The notes below the pieces were generated by a model. The model ran no database searches. It saw only the letters and a program-made list of their open reading frames with translations, and had not been told where the DNA came from. Shown here piece after piece: positions 49,453-59,294 of a stretch of DNA of 64,000 nt; position 1 is the first letter of the stretch, and each line of letters begins with the position of its first letter. This stretch comes from Paramoeba atlantica (Eukaryota; Discosea): positions 62,001 through 126,000 of the forward strand of contig CDRNVI010000011.1 of the NCBI GenBank assembly GCA_977017575.1. Direction: 5' to 3'. The position numbers and the translations under genes are program-made.

Positions 49453-49994
49453 ATAGTACATCCCAGTAACTTCACTTCAGAGTTTGTTTAAAAGAGTTAT
49501 GTTGCAGGAAAGCGTGCAATGCCAAGTTTAAGTAAACCAGTCCAATTCGTCTGACTATTTAGCTTTGACACAGATACACAATTGGTGTATGTCAAACTGT
49601 ACTGAGTCCACTCAGACGATACATGCACTCTGTCGCGCTCATGCAAACAGATTTTCCTGTGCATTCCGATACGCTTCAGCGTTGACTTGACTTGTTAAAG
49701 CGCAGTATGCACCACATCATGAGCATACACTGTATTTTTTATACATTGTGTATGTTGTCACACATACAATTTCGTTTCTCTTGTTACTGTATACAATGTA
49801 CATTGTACTGAATGTGCATTGTATTGAATGCGTCCTTTGTTCTAATGAATAATGTTTGGCGTCCTACAAATTTGATTTATGTCACTGTACAGACACTAGA
49901 TTATCTAGCGCCTCTAAGACAACATGCCGATAGATTATTTTAGTTACCTAGAAGCACTCAAAAGGCATTTTTTTTCTAATTAAATACCCTGTAA
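49453..49994 (+). other. Intergenic, with TGTACATACAATG-type words
   Basis: 542 bp with no gene seen. Short imperfect inverted words around TACAATGTACATTGTA occur at about 49735-49835. The last 40 bp are T-rich leader for the U2AF65-like gene. Confidence 0.45.
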
Positions 49995-51797
49995 ATGAAG
50001 CGCACCTACGAGTCTGTCCACCATGCTCAAAACAAAGAAATATATCCAAAGAAGCAACGAGAAAAATCCGAGTCTGAAGCTGTTCCCAATGTATCAATAG
50101 ATGAGCTTTCTGAGGTCATCTTGGGTACTAGATCTGCATCTCGATCTGTTTCTTTAAAATCTGATAATGTATCCTCTACAAGTAATGTATCTCAGTCTTC
50201 TGATCACAATACAAAAGACAATAAAATAGAAAAATCACATAGTAATATCGATCGGACTGATGGGGCTCTTGTCCCGTATACTAATGCAGTGCCGAGTAGT
50301 TTCGTACCTTTTCTTCGTGCTTTCAATTTTGTTCCCTCCGCTAGATATCTCTCACAATCCATTGCTGAAACCCTGTTCCCCAGACTCCTCCCCGAGGCCC
50401 AAGACGCTGCACGGAGACTCTACATCGGGGGCCTCCCCCAGGGCACCACCGACCTTGACGTGTGTCACTTTTTTCATTCCTCTCTTCCCCCCTCCCCGAG
50501 CGTTTCCTCAGGAAGCGATGATGCGTCCCAGCCCCCTGTGGTGCGGGTAGAGATGGCTGGCGATCTCACCCAGCCCTACCGTTACTGTTTTGTGTATTTC
50601 CGACACGAACGGTATGCTGTGGCAGCGCTCGCCCTGGACACCGCCCCGTTCACCAACCGACACCGTGCCACAGGGCTGTTAAAGGTACGAAAAGTGAAGA
50701 ACGCCCCGGAGGACCCGATGGGGGAGACTCCGATTCCATGCCTTGCCTATGTTGCAGGGCTTCCGGTATCGGAGGGTGATAAAAACGCGCTGGTTGAAAT
50801 GTTTTCAGACCCGGAAATTGGAAATGTACAAGATGTGTGGTTTCTCTCTGCTGGGGAGTCTTCTGCGCAAAATTCGGGGTGTGCTTTTTTTCTGTATGAT
50901 ACTCCGGAGGGGGTGAAGAATCTTATTGCCGCCTTGGACGGGGAGGAATGGAATGGGATCGCGCTGCATTGTCGGGTGGCGACTCACTGCGATCGCTGGA
51001 GCACCGTTCAGCGCAATTTGTTGTCAATTCCCGATGGACTGTTGCGGTTGCTGTCGTCTGTTTGTCCTCCATCGATTTTGTCACAGTATACGGCAGCGAC
51101 GGATCGGACCGTTGCGTCTAGCGCATCGCTCATTTGCGCCGAGGATGCAGGGCACGAGGCTCGTAAGAATGCTTTTCTTAAAGCACTGTTGCACCCTGAT
51201 GAGAATATAGAAGGAGTGGTTCAAAGGTACTTCCGCGGACGTAGACTACGAGGGCCCACACGCGTTCTTGTGCTGCTCAATCTTGTGGATGAGTCGGAAC
51301 TCGACGATGATGAGGATTTTGAAAATTTGCGCGAAGACATTGAGTCGGAGCTAGAGACTTATGGGTGCTTAGAAGAGTTAATTATCACAAGGTATCCACC
51401 AAAAGTTCCCACTCGAGCACCAGAGAGTCAAAAACCGTTAGCCATAACGGATAGCGGAGAGAAGGGTACCTCTGTACCCTTGTCAACCGACGAAACTTTT
51501 GACGACGCCATGGAAAAGTTTTTTCGGGAGTTGAAACACCCGGTGCGTGGCGCAGTTGGCCGAGCTTTCGCCGTATATCGCACATCGCAGGAAGCTACCT
51601 TGGCGCAACAAACACTTTCCGGTCGGAGATTTAATGGCCGAACCGTAATATGTTCCTATGTTGATGAAGAAGCGGTCTACCCTGGCTTATCAACAACATC
51701 TGCACAACTGTTACTGGAGGATGACTTGTCTTCTCCAACTCTCGCTATTACCTATAAGGAGGAGGATTGTACCGCAAATCCTGCTGCAAAAACATAA
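49995..51797 (+). CDS. U2AF65-like splicing factor (two RRMs + UHM)
   Basis: Predicted 600-aa RNA-binding protein. An RRM at about residues 137-235 starts ARRLYIGGLPQGTTDLDVCH, the style of U2AF65 RRM1, with a CFVYFRH RNP1-like strand. RRM2 (about 248-330) has AYVAGLPVSEGDKNALVEMF and GCAFFLYDTPEGVKNLIAAL. The last domain (about 420-590) is UHM-like: VLVLLNLVDESELDDDEDFE gives the acidic helix, and GRRFNGRTVICSY carries the R-x-F motif that binds ULM ligands. This is the U2AF65 architecture: RS-poor N-terminus, two RRMs, UHM. In an array using trans-splicing it would recognise pyrimidine tracts before splice acceptors. Confidence 0.78.
   Translation: MKRTYESVHHAQNKEIYPKKQREKSESEAVPNVSIDELSEVILGTRSASRSVSLKSDNVSSTSNVSQSSDHNTKDNKIEKSHSNIDRTDGALVPYTNAVPSSFVPFLRAFNFVPSARYLSQSIAETLFPRLLPEAQDAARRLYIGGLPQGTTDLDVCHFFHSSLPPSPSVSSGSDDASQPPVVRVEMAGDLTQPYRYCFVYFRHERYAVAALALDTAPFTNRHRATGLLKVRKVKNAPEDPMGETPIPCLAYVAGLPVSEGDKNALVEMFSDPEIGNVQDVWFLSAGESSAQNSGCAFFLYDTPEGVKNLIAALDGEEWNGIALHCRVATHCDRWSTVQRNLLSIPDGLLRLLSSVCPPSILSQYTAATDRTVASSASLICAEDAGHEARKNAFLKALLHPDENIEGVVQRYFRGRRLRGPTRVLVLLNLVDESELDDDEDFENLREDIESELETYGCLEELIITRYPPKVPTRAPESQKPLAITDSGEKGTSVPLSTDETFDDAMEKFFRELKHPVRGAVGRAFAVYRTSQEATLAQQTLSGRRFNGRTVICSYVDEEAVYPGLSTTSAQLLLEDDLSSPTLAITYKEEDCTANPAAKT
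50350..51000. other. GC-rich island, C-rich to G-rich switch (U2AF65-like)
   Basis: C-rich codons from about 50360 to 50570 and G-rich from about 50690 to 51010 within the RRM region; the switch is near 50630. Moderate contrast. Confidence 0.6.
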
Positions 51798-52059
51798 ATC
51801 TATTTTTCTCCGCCAAGTAAGTGCGATGTTCAACATCGGATATTCTACCCGGACTCAGAGAGCTTTCTTTCTTACGTATAAGTTGAAAAAAGTTCCCTCT
51901 GTTGCTCTCTATTTTATGTATATTTTTATGAATACATTTTTGTGTATATTTTCTATGAAATCGTATTTTTTACTTTTGAATTTATCTGGAACATAGTTTT
52001 TTACTTTTCCTTTTACTCCACTGCATAGGCGGGAATTCTGCCTAATACTCAACGGATGA

Positions 52060-52575
52060 ATGTCCAACCCATCGTGGTCCTTAGTTGCAAGGGACCGACT
52101 GGAATATGTGGCTGCACAACTAGGACCATTGCCTAATGCTGTATCAACTCACTGCCTAGTCGCGTTTTTTCATCAAGCATGCGACACCCTTGTCAGGATT
52201 GTACCTGTTTTCAATGCCCGAGGTCAATATTTTAGATTTGGGTGGGATTTCATTTACTTTATATGGCTTCCAGGAAACCGTGTGATTATTCCAGTCACAT
52301 CCGACTTCAAACTAAGTTTGGAAAAGCTAGCCACTTTCATTGGAATTTTTTCCTGCTCACTGAATGAAATCCAGGACATCATCCTACATGGTAACCAACG
52401 GGATGTACAAGCTGAGTTTGATATATTCGCCGATATCCACGAAAAATACTGCACACTTTGTCCATGCACACAACTCAACCTGCTGACAGTGACCACCAAA
52501 ATAATATTGGCCGTGGTAGATACGGATGGGGACATTATCTTCGAGGAAATTACGTGCCATTATTTTGAGAAATAA
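52060..52575 (+). CDS. Small protein of unknown function, 171 aa
   Basis: Predicted 171-aa protein. No domain is recognised. It alternates aromatic-rich beta-like segments (YFRFGWDFIYFIWLPGNRVI) with helical ones (LSLEKLATFIGIFSCSLNEI) and has five Cys in the second half (CTLCPCTQLNLL and others). A cytosolic or mitochondrial fold with a metal site is possible but not shown. It is the last + gene before the 3-kb repeat corridor. The frame is ATG-started and not shadowed by a better frame. Confidence 0.55.
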   Translation: MSNPSWSLVARDRLEYVAAQLGPLPNAVSTHCLVAFFHQACDTLVRIVPVFNARGQYFRFGWDFIYFIWLPGNRVIIPVTSDFKLSLEKLATFIGIFSCSLNEIQDIILHGNQRDVQAEFDIFADIHEKYCTLCPCTQLNLLTVTTKIILAVVDTDGDIIFEEITCHYFEK

Positions 52576-52589
52576 TGAATTCAGCATTA

Positions 52590-52923
52590 CCGTCAAAGTA
52601 CTTATTAACAGAATAAAAATCAATGGAATAAAAATTAACGGAATAATTTTTTTTTTTTAAGATTTTCACCAAAATCTTCCCAAACATTTTAGTCAGTTGG
52701 CGGTCTGTTCATCAACAAAATTCGAAGTATTTCTGTCGTGAAAAAAAAGCGATGTTACCGCGAAAAGATGAATCGATTAAGACGTATCAGCAGAACGTTT
52801 CTCTTGACGCTTAAAGTTTTGTAGAAATTTAGTAAAAATCATTGGAATAATAATTAACGGAATAATTTCTGCCCAAAAAAACATTCCGTTAATTATTATT
52901 ATTGTTAATAAGTACTTTGACGG
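52590..52923. mobile_element. MITE, 334 bp, TA-flanked
   Basis: A perfect 21-bp terminal inverted repeat: CCGTCAAAGTACTTATTAAC at the left (52590) and its complement ending at 52923. TA lies on both sides (52588-52589 and 52924-52925). No transposase. Internal subterminal copies of an AATTAACGGAATAATT word occur in both orientations. The structure is that of a Tc1/mariner-type miniature element. It is AT-rich and has few mutations between its ends, so insertion was probably recent. Confidence 0.9.
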
Positions 52924-53015
52924 TAGTTTCCGTTTTTAATCGAAATGCTTTATAAATTCTTCGATAAAGTACATCGAGTAGTTCGTACTTTGAAACGTGT
53001 AGATTCAGTTTTATG

Positions 53016-53168
53016 TTACGCTACAAGGTGAATGACCAGAAGAATCAGAACAGCTAGAAGAAGCAGAGTACATAGAGTAATCCGATAAGAACGACAAGAT
53101 GTCTTCCTTCGGCGAGTAGCATTTGTTTCAAAATTAGATTTCATCGGTTCAGAATAATCTGATTCCAT
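53016..53168 (-). CDS. Candidate minus-strand micro-ORF with membrane helix
   Basis: A 50-codon minus-strand frame from an ATG at 53168: acidic start (MESDYSEPMKSNFET), basic RRRKTSCRSYR, then a hydrophobic C-terminus (ITLCTLLLLAVLILLVIHLV). This is the layout of a tail-anchored protein. It runs against the direction of all other genes and lies in repeat-rich DNA. It may be a chance frame, part of a mobile element, or a small real gene. No homologue is recognised. Confidence 0.3.
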   Translation of the reverse strand: MESDYSEPMKSNFETNATRRRKTSCRSYRITLCTLLLLAVLILLVIHLVA

Positions 53169-53533
53169 TTCATCTGATGGATGATAATCGGTATTGTCTC
53201 CTTCCGAAAGAGTCGCCCGCTCGACAGTTCTGCACTATCGTTACAACTCATAGGTTGATCAAAGGAATAGAACCGGAGAAATGTACTGAAATCTCGAGAA
53301 ATATTAAAATTTGGAGAACGTTTCTTAATGATTTTTAAAAATCTTCAAGCCCTGTTAATTAAACAAAAAGAGGATAAAATGCAAATAACTACTATATTGG
53401 TCTTATTTAAAACAAGTCACATTCTGTGTAGGTCCCATTCTGTGTGTTGGTCCCATTTTTGGTGAACGGGGTTGTACGTAGATTGTTTTGAAGCGAAGGG
53501 GGTGAAGATAATAGATATAAACCATATACCCAT

Positions 53534-53579
53534 TTAACATACCCCCCCCCGGTATGTTATCAAGGTATAGGTATGTTAA
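53534..53579. repeat. Palindromic AACATACC-C9-GGTATGTT module
   Basis: TTAACATACC, nine C and GGTATGTTAT form an inverted repeat around the C run, followed by GGTATAGGTATGTTAAG. The same module recurs at 53812-53855 and, in variant form, at 20817-20879. Confidence 0.7.
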
Positions 53580-53780
53580 GTAGACTGGTAATGAAATAGG
53601 AAAGGAAAAAAATCACTATCACAGTTAGAACCTGTATCTAAAGATGTACCGCGTGTAGTAGTAAATGCTAAAACCTATCAAAATACATCTAAGAACGCAT
53701 AAAAGAAACATTTTGTTAAAAAAGTACGTGATATTACGGTTGGATTTTTGTACGGTTGCACAAAAAAAGCCGTGGGACGA

Positions 53781-53855
53781 GGGGGGGTATGTTAAGTGTT
53801 GCAGCCCAGAATAACATACCCCCCCGGTATGTTATCCAAGGTATAGGTATGTTAA
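53781..53855. repeat. Palindromic C-tract module, second copy with inverted flank
   Basis: GGGGGGGTATGTTAAG at 53781-53796 is the reverse orientation of the module start, and 53812-53855 is a forward copy. Together with 53534 they bracket a 250-bp block, so this could be a short element with TTAACATACCCCCC-type ends. Confidence 0.6.
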
Positions 53856-54801
53856 AGGGATATGTGGTTTACTACGCAATAATGCCACTGATTCCTAAAA
53901 TGCTATGACATTAGTATGAGTTAATAGTGCATGCGTAGTACAATAAACCCCTGGAAAATCGGAAGCACTCCGAGGACTTACGCGACACCGAGTAAAAACC
54001 ACAAAAAACCCCAGTTAGTAGAGTAAAACCCGAACTGTTGAAATATTTTTCAAGATCGGCTATCCGCTGAATCGACTCCGCTGTTCAAACCTCTTGATGT
54101 TCATTTTTGTCTGACATATCAACTGTCAATGTGATATCGATAGGTGCTGACATTTCGAAATCCCGAACAACTGAAAACTCAAATCAATTTGAGTATTTTT
54201 CTCGGCAAAAATGATATTAATTAAATAATATCCGTAATTGCGGTGGTTGTATAACTACCGCTCTACCCTCGATTATTGAAAAAAAGTTAACAAGAACAAT
54301 GAAAATATAAAGAGGAACACAGTAATACTACTATATATAGAAGAAGAAAATATTAAAGCGTGGTCCAAAACTGAAAAAAAAGTCGGAAAAATGAGGGGTC
54401 CAGGGGGGTATACGTTGCGATTTTTTTTTCGAATTTTTTGCTTTTCAAAATAGAGTGCAGGGAAGTGTTAGAGTATGCCGCGGAGATAATTTCCCACCCC
54501 CCACCTGGTGGTACCCCCCACCTGGTACGCGCAGGAGGGGTCGGACAAGGTCAAAATTTCCGAAATTTTTGGGATGACTAAAAAAAAGTAAAAGTACCAT
54601 TTTTCCAAAGTGGACTCCTAAAACGTATTTTGAGAATTCGGAACCTCATCTACCATTCTATGACGTTTTTTTCGACAGATTCGCCTCCTACCCCTCTGGT
54701 AACACATCAAAACCGGCCCAAATTCGGGTTAAAATTTCGCAATTTTGGCTCAAAAATTAGTGATTTTCACCCAAAAATTAGTTATTCATGATTTTTTCAC
54801 G

Positions 54802-54917
54802 ATTTTTCTTTTTTAGTGGCTTCGTTAAACGCGGAAGCAGTTTTCAACGCGAAGTATGAGTGAGTTCTAAGTTGAAAACAACCGCCGCGTTTAATGAAGC
54901 CACTAAAAAAGAAAAAT
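54802..54917. repeat. Foldback (inverted repeat of about 45 bp arms)
   Basis: ATTTTTCTTTTTTAGTGGCT at the left arm (54802) is complementary to the right arm ending at 54917, with a few mismatches and a roughly 25-base loop. It would form a long hairpin in RNA or DNA. It could be a foldback element, an siRNA source, or a terminal hairpin of the following element. Confidence 0.75.
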
Positions 54918-54939
54918 TAAATACGAACGTAATTAAATA

Positions 54940-55596
54940 GGGGGGGGGGCTCGTTTATTGTTAACAATTTTTTCGAGCAATATGCTAACAATAATCGAAT
55001 GTTAACAATATTCGAACTTTTACCCCCCAATGCTAACATTATACGAGTTGCAATGAAAGTTCGAATATTGTTAACAATGGGGAGTATTTGGGCACTCTCT
55101 GGAGGTCGCTGAAGGTCACTGGCAATCGCCGAAACTACTAACGACTCTCCAATGACTCCTCTTTAGGGAACTACGCAGTTTTGAATTGCCATCCAGTTTC
55201 ATCCAAAACTGGGGTATGGGAATCGAAGTGCGATGTCGGGTGAGGTACCGTTTACTTGCCTTCTCAACGTTTTATCTCTGGAGGCTGCTAGCGTCGGGCG
55301 ACTGAAAGTCTGTTGTTTCAATAACATTGTTTCGCATATCCTTAAGCGCATCATTTTCCTTATCATGAACACTTTATTTTATAGCAGATTTTTGTTCCCT
55401 ATAACTTGTTTTTTCCCTATAATTTGTTTTATAATAAAACATGATCATAGGGAACAAAAAAATTCAACAGTCACAGTGTGACTGTCACACGAAAAAACGA
55501 AATTAATTCATTGTTAACAATAATCGTATGTTAACAATAAATGAATTTATTGATTGTTAACAATAAGCGAATATTAAAAATAACGAGCCCCCCCTT
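54940..55596. mobile_element. Candidate G-tract-ended non-autonomous element, about 657 bp
   Basis: The left end is a G run followed by CTCGTTTATTGTTAACAAT; the right end in reverse complement reads GGGGGGGCTCGTTATTTTTA and soon TTATTGTTAACAAT. TA is present at the left flank (54938-54939) and near the right (55597-55598). TTGTTAACAA words recur at least six times. A TTTTGTTCCCTAT inverted pair and a CAGTCACAGTGTGACTG palindrome lie inside. No coding capacity is convincing. Confidence 0.55.
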
Positions 55597-55711
55597 TACA
55601 ATACCGTAACTGCAACGTGTGCCATTGCTATTCATTGACCAATTGATCAATTGCTTCTATTGATCATGTGCTTTTTCAATCATGAAATAAGCAACAGAGA
55701 ATTTCAGAAGA

Positions 55712-56530
55712 ATGTTGGAATCTAGTTGGGAAAAATTTATTGACGATAACAGTCATCCGGAAAAATTTATCTCTGTTCCTGTTCCGGGTGTATCTGAAAA
55801 AAATAGTCCGAGTGTTGTATCACAGAAAAACATATTAACTGAGCGCGGTTCTTTTAGAACAGTTGCTATGGATATTGATCTCGATGAGTGCATTCTGAAA
55901 AGCAAGTCCTCAGAAAGAGAGCTGTCCGAATCTTGTGCACACACATCAAAGCTTGAGGCGCCAAATGTTCCAAAACAAAATTCGCTCTCTGATCAATCTC
56001 AAATAGAGTTTATGCGGCAGATTGAACATTTTCGTACGCAACATGAAAAGCGGCTCTTATACTTGATGTCCTTGCAGAAAAAATTAATTGACGTGCAAAA
56101 GAAACAATCGGAAGAAAAGTCTTTTTTATTCAACATTGAGATGCAACTTCTGGATGTGAACTGTATGATTGCTGAGCGAAAGAAAGAGCACTATATGGCA
56201 CGAATGGAGTTGGACACACTAAAAAGGCGTAGCCTTGGAAAGGAACAAGAACTCAAAATGATGCAGCGAGTTGTCGCTACATACCTTACTTCCGTCGTAG
56301 AAGTGAAAGAAGCGCTAAGCATCCGGGGAGCAGAAAACAGCAGTGAGAAGGAGGTTTCTTCTCTAATTCGTTTGGAAGACAATGCATTCTCATCTGTATA
56401 CCCATCGACCCAGAATGGGAAATATTTTGCTTTTTTAGCTCAATTTGCTACACAGCAACGTTCATTTGGCCTTGATCTTTCTGGTTTTCCTACAAAGGCG
56501 CTGTCCTCTTTAAAATCACTTGGAGTTTGA
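55712..56530 (+). CDS. Coiled-coil protein, unknown function
   Basis: Predicted 272-aa protein. The first 95 residues are Ser/Glu-rich and probably disordered. Residues about 100-215 form a long coiled coil (IEFMRQIEHFRTQHEKRLLY, LMSLQKKLIDVQKKQSEEKS, MELDTLKRRSLGKEQELKMM). A short C-terminal segment (KYFAFLAQFATQQRSFGLDL) looks ordered. The layout could suit a kinetochore, flagellar or vesicle-tether subunit; I do not assign one. It is the first gene after the repeat corridor and starts at an ATG. Confidence 0.6.
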   Translation: MLESSWEKFIDDNSHPEKFISVPVPGVSEKNSPSVVSQKNILTERGSFRTVAMDIDLDECILKSKSSERELSESCAHTSKLEAPNVPKQNSLSDQSQIEFMRQIEHFRTQHEKRLLYLMSLQKKLIDVQKKQSEEKSFLFNIEMQLLDVNCMIAERKKEHYMARMELDTLKRRSLGKEQELKMMQRVVATYLTSVVEVKEALSIRGAENSSEKEVSSLIRLEDNAFSSVYPSTQNGKYFAFLAQFATQQRSFGLDLSGFPTKALSSLKSLGV

Positions 56531-57032
56531 ACCAATGATTTGCCTGGAGCGAAATCGTTCTTGATCAGGAAACTCTTGCGCCATCAGAATCTAGAGCCAA
56601 AATAGAACCAAAATCTAATATTTGCCATGTATTTAGTGAGAAATACTTTCGATTCTCGGTCATTTATCTACTTTTCCAAACGTACATTCTCTTCTGTACA
56701 AATCCTTGTCAGAAAATCATCGAAAGCGAGCACCGATAAAAAGATCGGCTGTTAAAATCAAAGTCTGGCCGCAATCTTGGTCTTTATTTTCATCTTGCGT
56801 TTTTCTTACCTCTGTTTACTTGCTAAAATTCTCACCAATTAAGTATCCTTATGAAAAGAATCCAATGTACAATGTACATATTGGGATGGACGTCATGTAA
56901 TGTACAATATAATGTATAAAATAATGTACAATAATGTATAACCTTCAGTATGGAGAATATGTAGTGTGATGCAAATATAGCCCATACACCTTAGGAATTT
57001 GCTAGCGTCTTCAGCTTGAACAATATTTCTAC
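56531..57032 (+). other. Intergenic with ATGTACAATG-type low complexity
   Basis: 502 bp. A 64-codon frame at 56706-56900 contains a possible membrane helix but has no ATG near its start, so it is not called a gene. Repeated ATGTACAAT words occur at about 56863-56945. Confidence 0.4.
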
Positions 57033-57365
57033 ATGGGACTGAAGCGCTTAAAAGCGTATGCAGAAATAGGGTTGCTGTGTTCCGTAATGCCTATTGGGAG
57101 TTTCTTCGGGATATGGGCTTTGTGGAAAATATTGCTGTGGAGTTACGGAGGGCGGGAAGAGTTTCGCAGGCAGGTCTTAGTGGAACCCTATGAAAAGGAG
57201 TGGTTTATGGTGAATCCCAAGGAGGTATTTTATAGAAGGGCTCCTCTATCGAATATCCCCCAACAAATTCCGAAGGAAATTGATGCGTTGTGCGAAATGC
57301 CGCAGGGACAAGCGATGCCGCAAACTTGGCCATCAGGAGAGCACCCGCATACCAAAAATTGGTAG
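57033..57365 (+). CDS. Small single-pass membrane protein, 110 aa, unknown
   Basis: Predicted 110-aa protein. Residues about 9-35 form a membrane helix (IGLLCSVMPIGSFFGIWALW). It is followed by a polar tail with EEFRRQVLVEPYEKEWFMVN and a Pro-rich end. The size, single N-terminal helix and aromatic/basic tail resemble accessory subunits of respiratory complexes or import machinery in the mitochondrial inner membrane, but this is only a resemblance. It lies between the coiled-coil gene and DPH4. Confidence 0.55.
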   Translation: MGLKRLKAYAEIGLLCSVMPIGSFFGIWALWKILLWSYGGREEFRRQVLVEPYEKEWFMVNPKEVFYRRAPLSNIPQQIPKEIDALCEMPQGQAMPQTWPSGEHPHTKNW

Positions 57366-57550
57366 TTTTATGTGTACGTAACCAAAAAATGATGTGTATA
57401 TTACAAGAATACGACTATCCTATTAGGTTGATTCTTCACCACGAAACCGTGTGATTTCGAATTGTGGTGTCATTGGAATGGGAACGATTTATTCGTAATT
57501 TACTACTAGAATAGCAATTGTTAGAATTTCCTTGTTAGGTCACACTGGTT

Positions 57551-57982
57551 ATGGTCGCTAATCTTTATGATTTTTTGGGTGTATCTAAGGATTGCACTGA
57601 GGTGGAGATTCAACGCGCCTTTCGGCGGTTATCGAAACGTTTTCACCCTGATCAAAACATTCACAAATCTGCAAACATTGCAAAAGAAAGTAGTGGGATC
57701 AGCGAATTATTTCATAACTTGGTTCACGCGCGCGATACCTTAGTAAGTCCCACACTTCGAAAACAGCACGATGACACGCTTGAACTAAGCGGCACACTGG
57801 AGGAAGGACTTGTCTCTGACATTATTACACGTAGAGAATATGAAAAAGCGCAAGGGCAATTGAATTGTCGCTGCGGTTATCTGTACGAAAAAATGACAAC
57901 TACAGTTCTACCAAGAAACTCGTCCTACTTATACCTTACTTGCCCTGGGTGTTCCCTTACAGTTGCCGTATCCGAATTTTAG
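57551..57982 (+). CDS. DPH4: Diphthamide biosynthesis protein 4 (DnaJ + CSL zinc domain)
   Basis: Predicted 143-aa cochaperone, DNAJC24/Jjj3-like. The N-terminal J domain (residues 4-70) reads NLYDFLGVSKDCTEVEIQRA with HPD in FHPDQN. A C-terminal CSL-type zinc domain follows (about 95-140): CRCGYLYEK, then LTCPGCSLTVAVSEF, giving two CxC/CxxC pairs. It donates electrons and supports DPH1-DPH2 in the first step of diphthamide formation on EF2. The length matches the family (about 149 aa). ATG-started. Confidence 0.87.
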   Translation: MVANLYDFLGVSKDCTEVEIQRAFRRLSKRFHPDQNIHKSANIAKESSGISELFHNLVHARDTLVSPTLRKQHDDTLELSGTLEEGLVSDIITRREYEKAQGQLNCRCGYLYEKMTTTVLPRNSSYLYLTCPGCSLTVAVSEF

Positions 57983-58440
57983 ACTTGTTAACATATCGTA
58001 GAGCAACACATATACTGCGCGACCTGCAGTTCTAGCTGCTAGGACCGTGGAAAGAATCTTCACTTACCATGTCGCTTCTCGAGTTCCCTGTTTCTTCCTA
58101 TCCGTACCATTGGAAGAAGATTTGTTCAACCTTCGAAAGGTGCTCTTCCCATAGACGTGGGACTCTTTTCTCCCTTTCACAGGATGCTGAGAGCTAGAAG
58201 ATGGTTTTATAGACACATTTCTACTGAATTTGTTAAGCAGGATACATCCCACTGATCTCTTTGAGTGAATTTCTCAAGTGAATCATCTCTTTGATTGAGT
58301 GATGGGCAGGTGTATCAGTATTATGAACTTATTGTTAAGAGTATTGAGCATTGTGATATAAGTTGCTCTTATTACTTAGAACTGAATAGTATTTCTTCGA
58401 ATCTTGGTGCATTTTTCTTTCTGATAGAAGTCTTGGAGCT
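57983..58440 (+). other. Intergenic, no gene seen
   Basis: 458 bp with no convincing + frame. GATCTCTTTGAGTGAATTTC and a similar ATCTCTTTGATTGAGTGA form a short imperfect direct repeat at about 58253-58303. The leader of the next gene is T-rich. Confidence 0.4.
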
Positions 58441-59229
58441 ATGAGGCGTCGATCTGTAAATACAACGAAAATTTGCCTCACCACCCGGTTGAACCAAGAC
58501 TTCGGTTCTACACATTATCCCTTTTTTACTACAGCGATGTCGCCGAAATTCTTCTGGATTTTTTTGAATACCTCCAACCGCCCTCTGGTACATCGTGGAT
58601 GCGGTGGGACTCCTTTGTGGGAAAGCAGACTACAGCAAAAACCAAGCTCAGTCCCTGCATATTCGGGTTGCGAATCACCGGTGAACTTTTGTCAAAAAGA
58701 GTGGCTTTGGAAAATGAGCGAAAATGAGAAAAGGGAGTGCGAAGACGTTGATTATGAGAAAGTTATCACAGTTCCTCACATCGACTTTACTTCTGCTCAG
58801 TTTATATCCTCAGTGGACGGATTACGCATCCAATGCACCCTGCCTGCTGTGTTTAATAGTCCTGTTGTCTGTCCGGATTCAATGAGAAACGGAGATATGT
58901 ACGCCAATTCAGATAAACCTGATCCGTTTTCTGTGGATATAATCCTTTACCCGCATGACGTTTTATATGTTCCACCCCATTGGCACCTCACCGCAGGTCC
59001 AGTACCCGAGGGCTACTCGAAACGAGCCATTGGAAAGGCTGAAAAGAGTCGGTCTCGACCTTTGCGGTGTCTTTTACGAACATATCCTGCACTTCTCCGA
59101 CAAGGTCATTTTACTAAGGCCGATTATCTAGATGCACACAGTGAGTCGGAAAAAGAATTCCTCCGTAAAACGGTACATAAGGCAGTTCGGTGGGACGAGG
59201 TGGGCACGGGTCCACGAAAAGTATTTTAA
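58441..59229 (+). CDS. Basic protein, unknown, uncertain N-terminus
   Basis: Predicted up to 262 aa. The C-terminal 170 residues (from an internal Met at 58714) look solid: SENEKRECEDVDYEK, SVDGLRIQCTLPAVFNSPV, PHDVLYVPPHWHLTAGPVPE, RPLRCLLRTYPALLRQGHFT, ending in RWDEVGTGPRKVF. In the first 90 codons a different frame (58473-58727) looks at least as protein-like (ILLDFFEYLQPPSGTSWMRW). So the start may be 58714, or there is a frame break near 58700. The composition suggests a mitoribosomal or RNA-associated protein. No domain is recognised. Confidence 0.5.
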   Translation: MRRRSVNTTKICLTTRLNQDFGSTHYPFFTTAMSPKFFWIFLNTSNRPLVHRGCGGTPLWESRLQQKPSSVPAYSGCESPVNFCQKEWLWKMSENEKRECEDVDYEKVITVPHIDFTSAQFISSVDGLRIQCTLPAVFNSPVVCPDSMRNGDMYANSDKPDPFSVDIILYPHDVLYVPPHWHLTAGPVPEGYSKRAIGKAEKSRSRPLRCLLRTYPALLRQGHFTKADYLDAHSESEKEFLRKTVHKAVRWDEVGTGPRKVF

Positions 59230-59294
59230 AAAGCGCGATAACCCCCCTCTTTCTAGATTTCTGATACGTGTCCCTGAACTATCTGTGCAGTGTA

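Larger units (their letters stand above)
52576..55711 (+). other. 3-kb gene-poor repeat corridor
   Basis: No + strand gene is seen between 52576 and 55711. Contents are listed separately: a 334-bp MITE (52590-52923), a minus-strand micro-ORF (53016-53168), two palindromic C-tract modules (53534 and 53812), a C-rich doublet near 54491-54530, a foldback (54802-54917) and a G-tract-ended element (54940-55596). Confidence 0.6.

Noticed and set aside
55233-55481. An 82-codon hydrophobic frame inside the G-tract-ended element
   Set aside because: Its hydrophobicity comes from a T-rich inverted repeat; no homology or gene context.
56706-56900. A 64-codon frame with a possible membrane helix
   Set aside because: No ATG at or near its start and no clear family match; the Sec61-beta-like look is weak.
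58064-58252. A minus-strand basic 62-codon frame
   Set aside because: Short, no family, antisense to the gene array.
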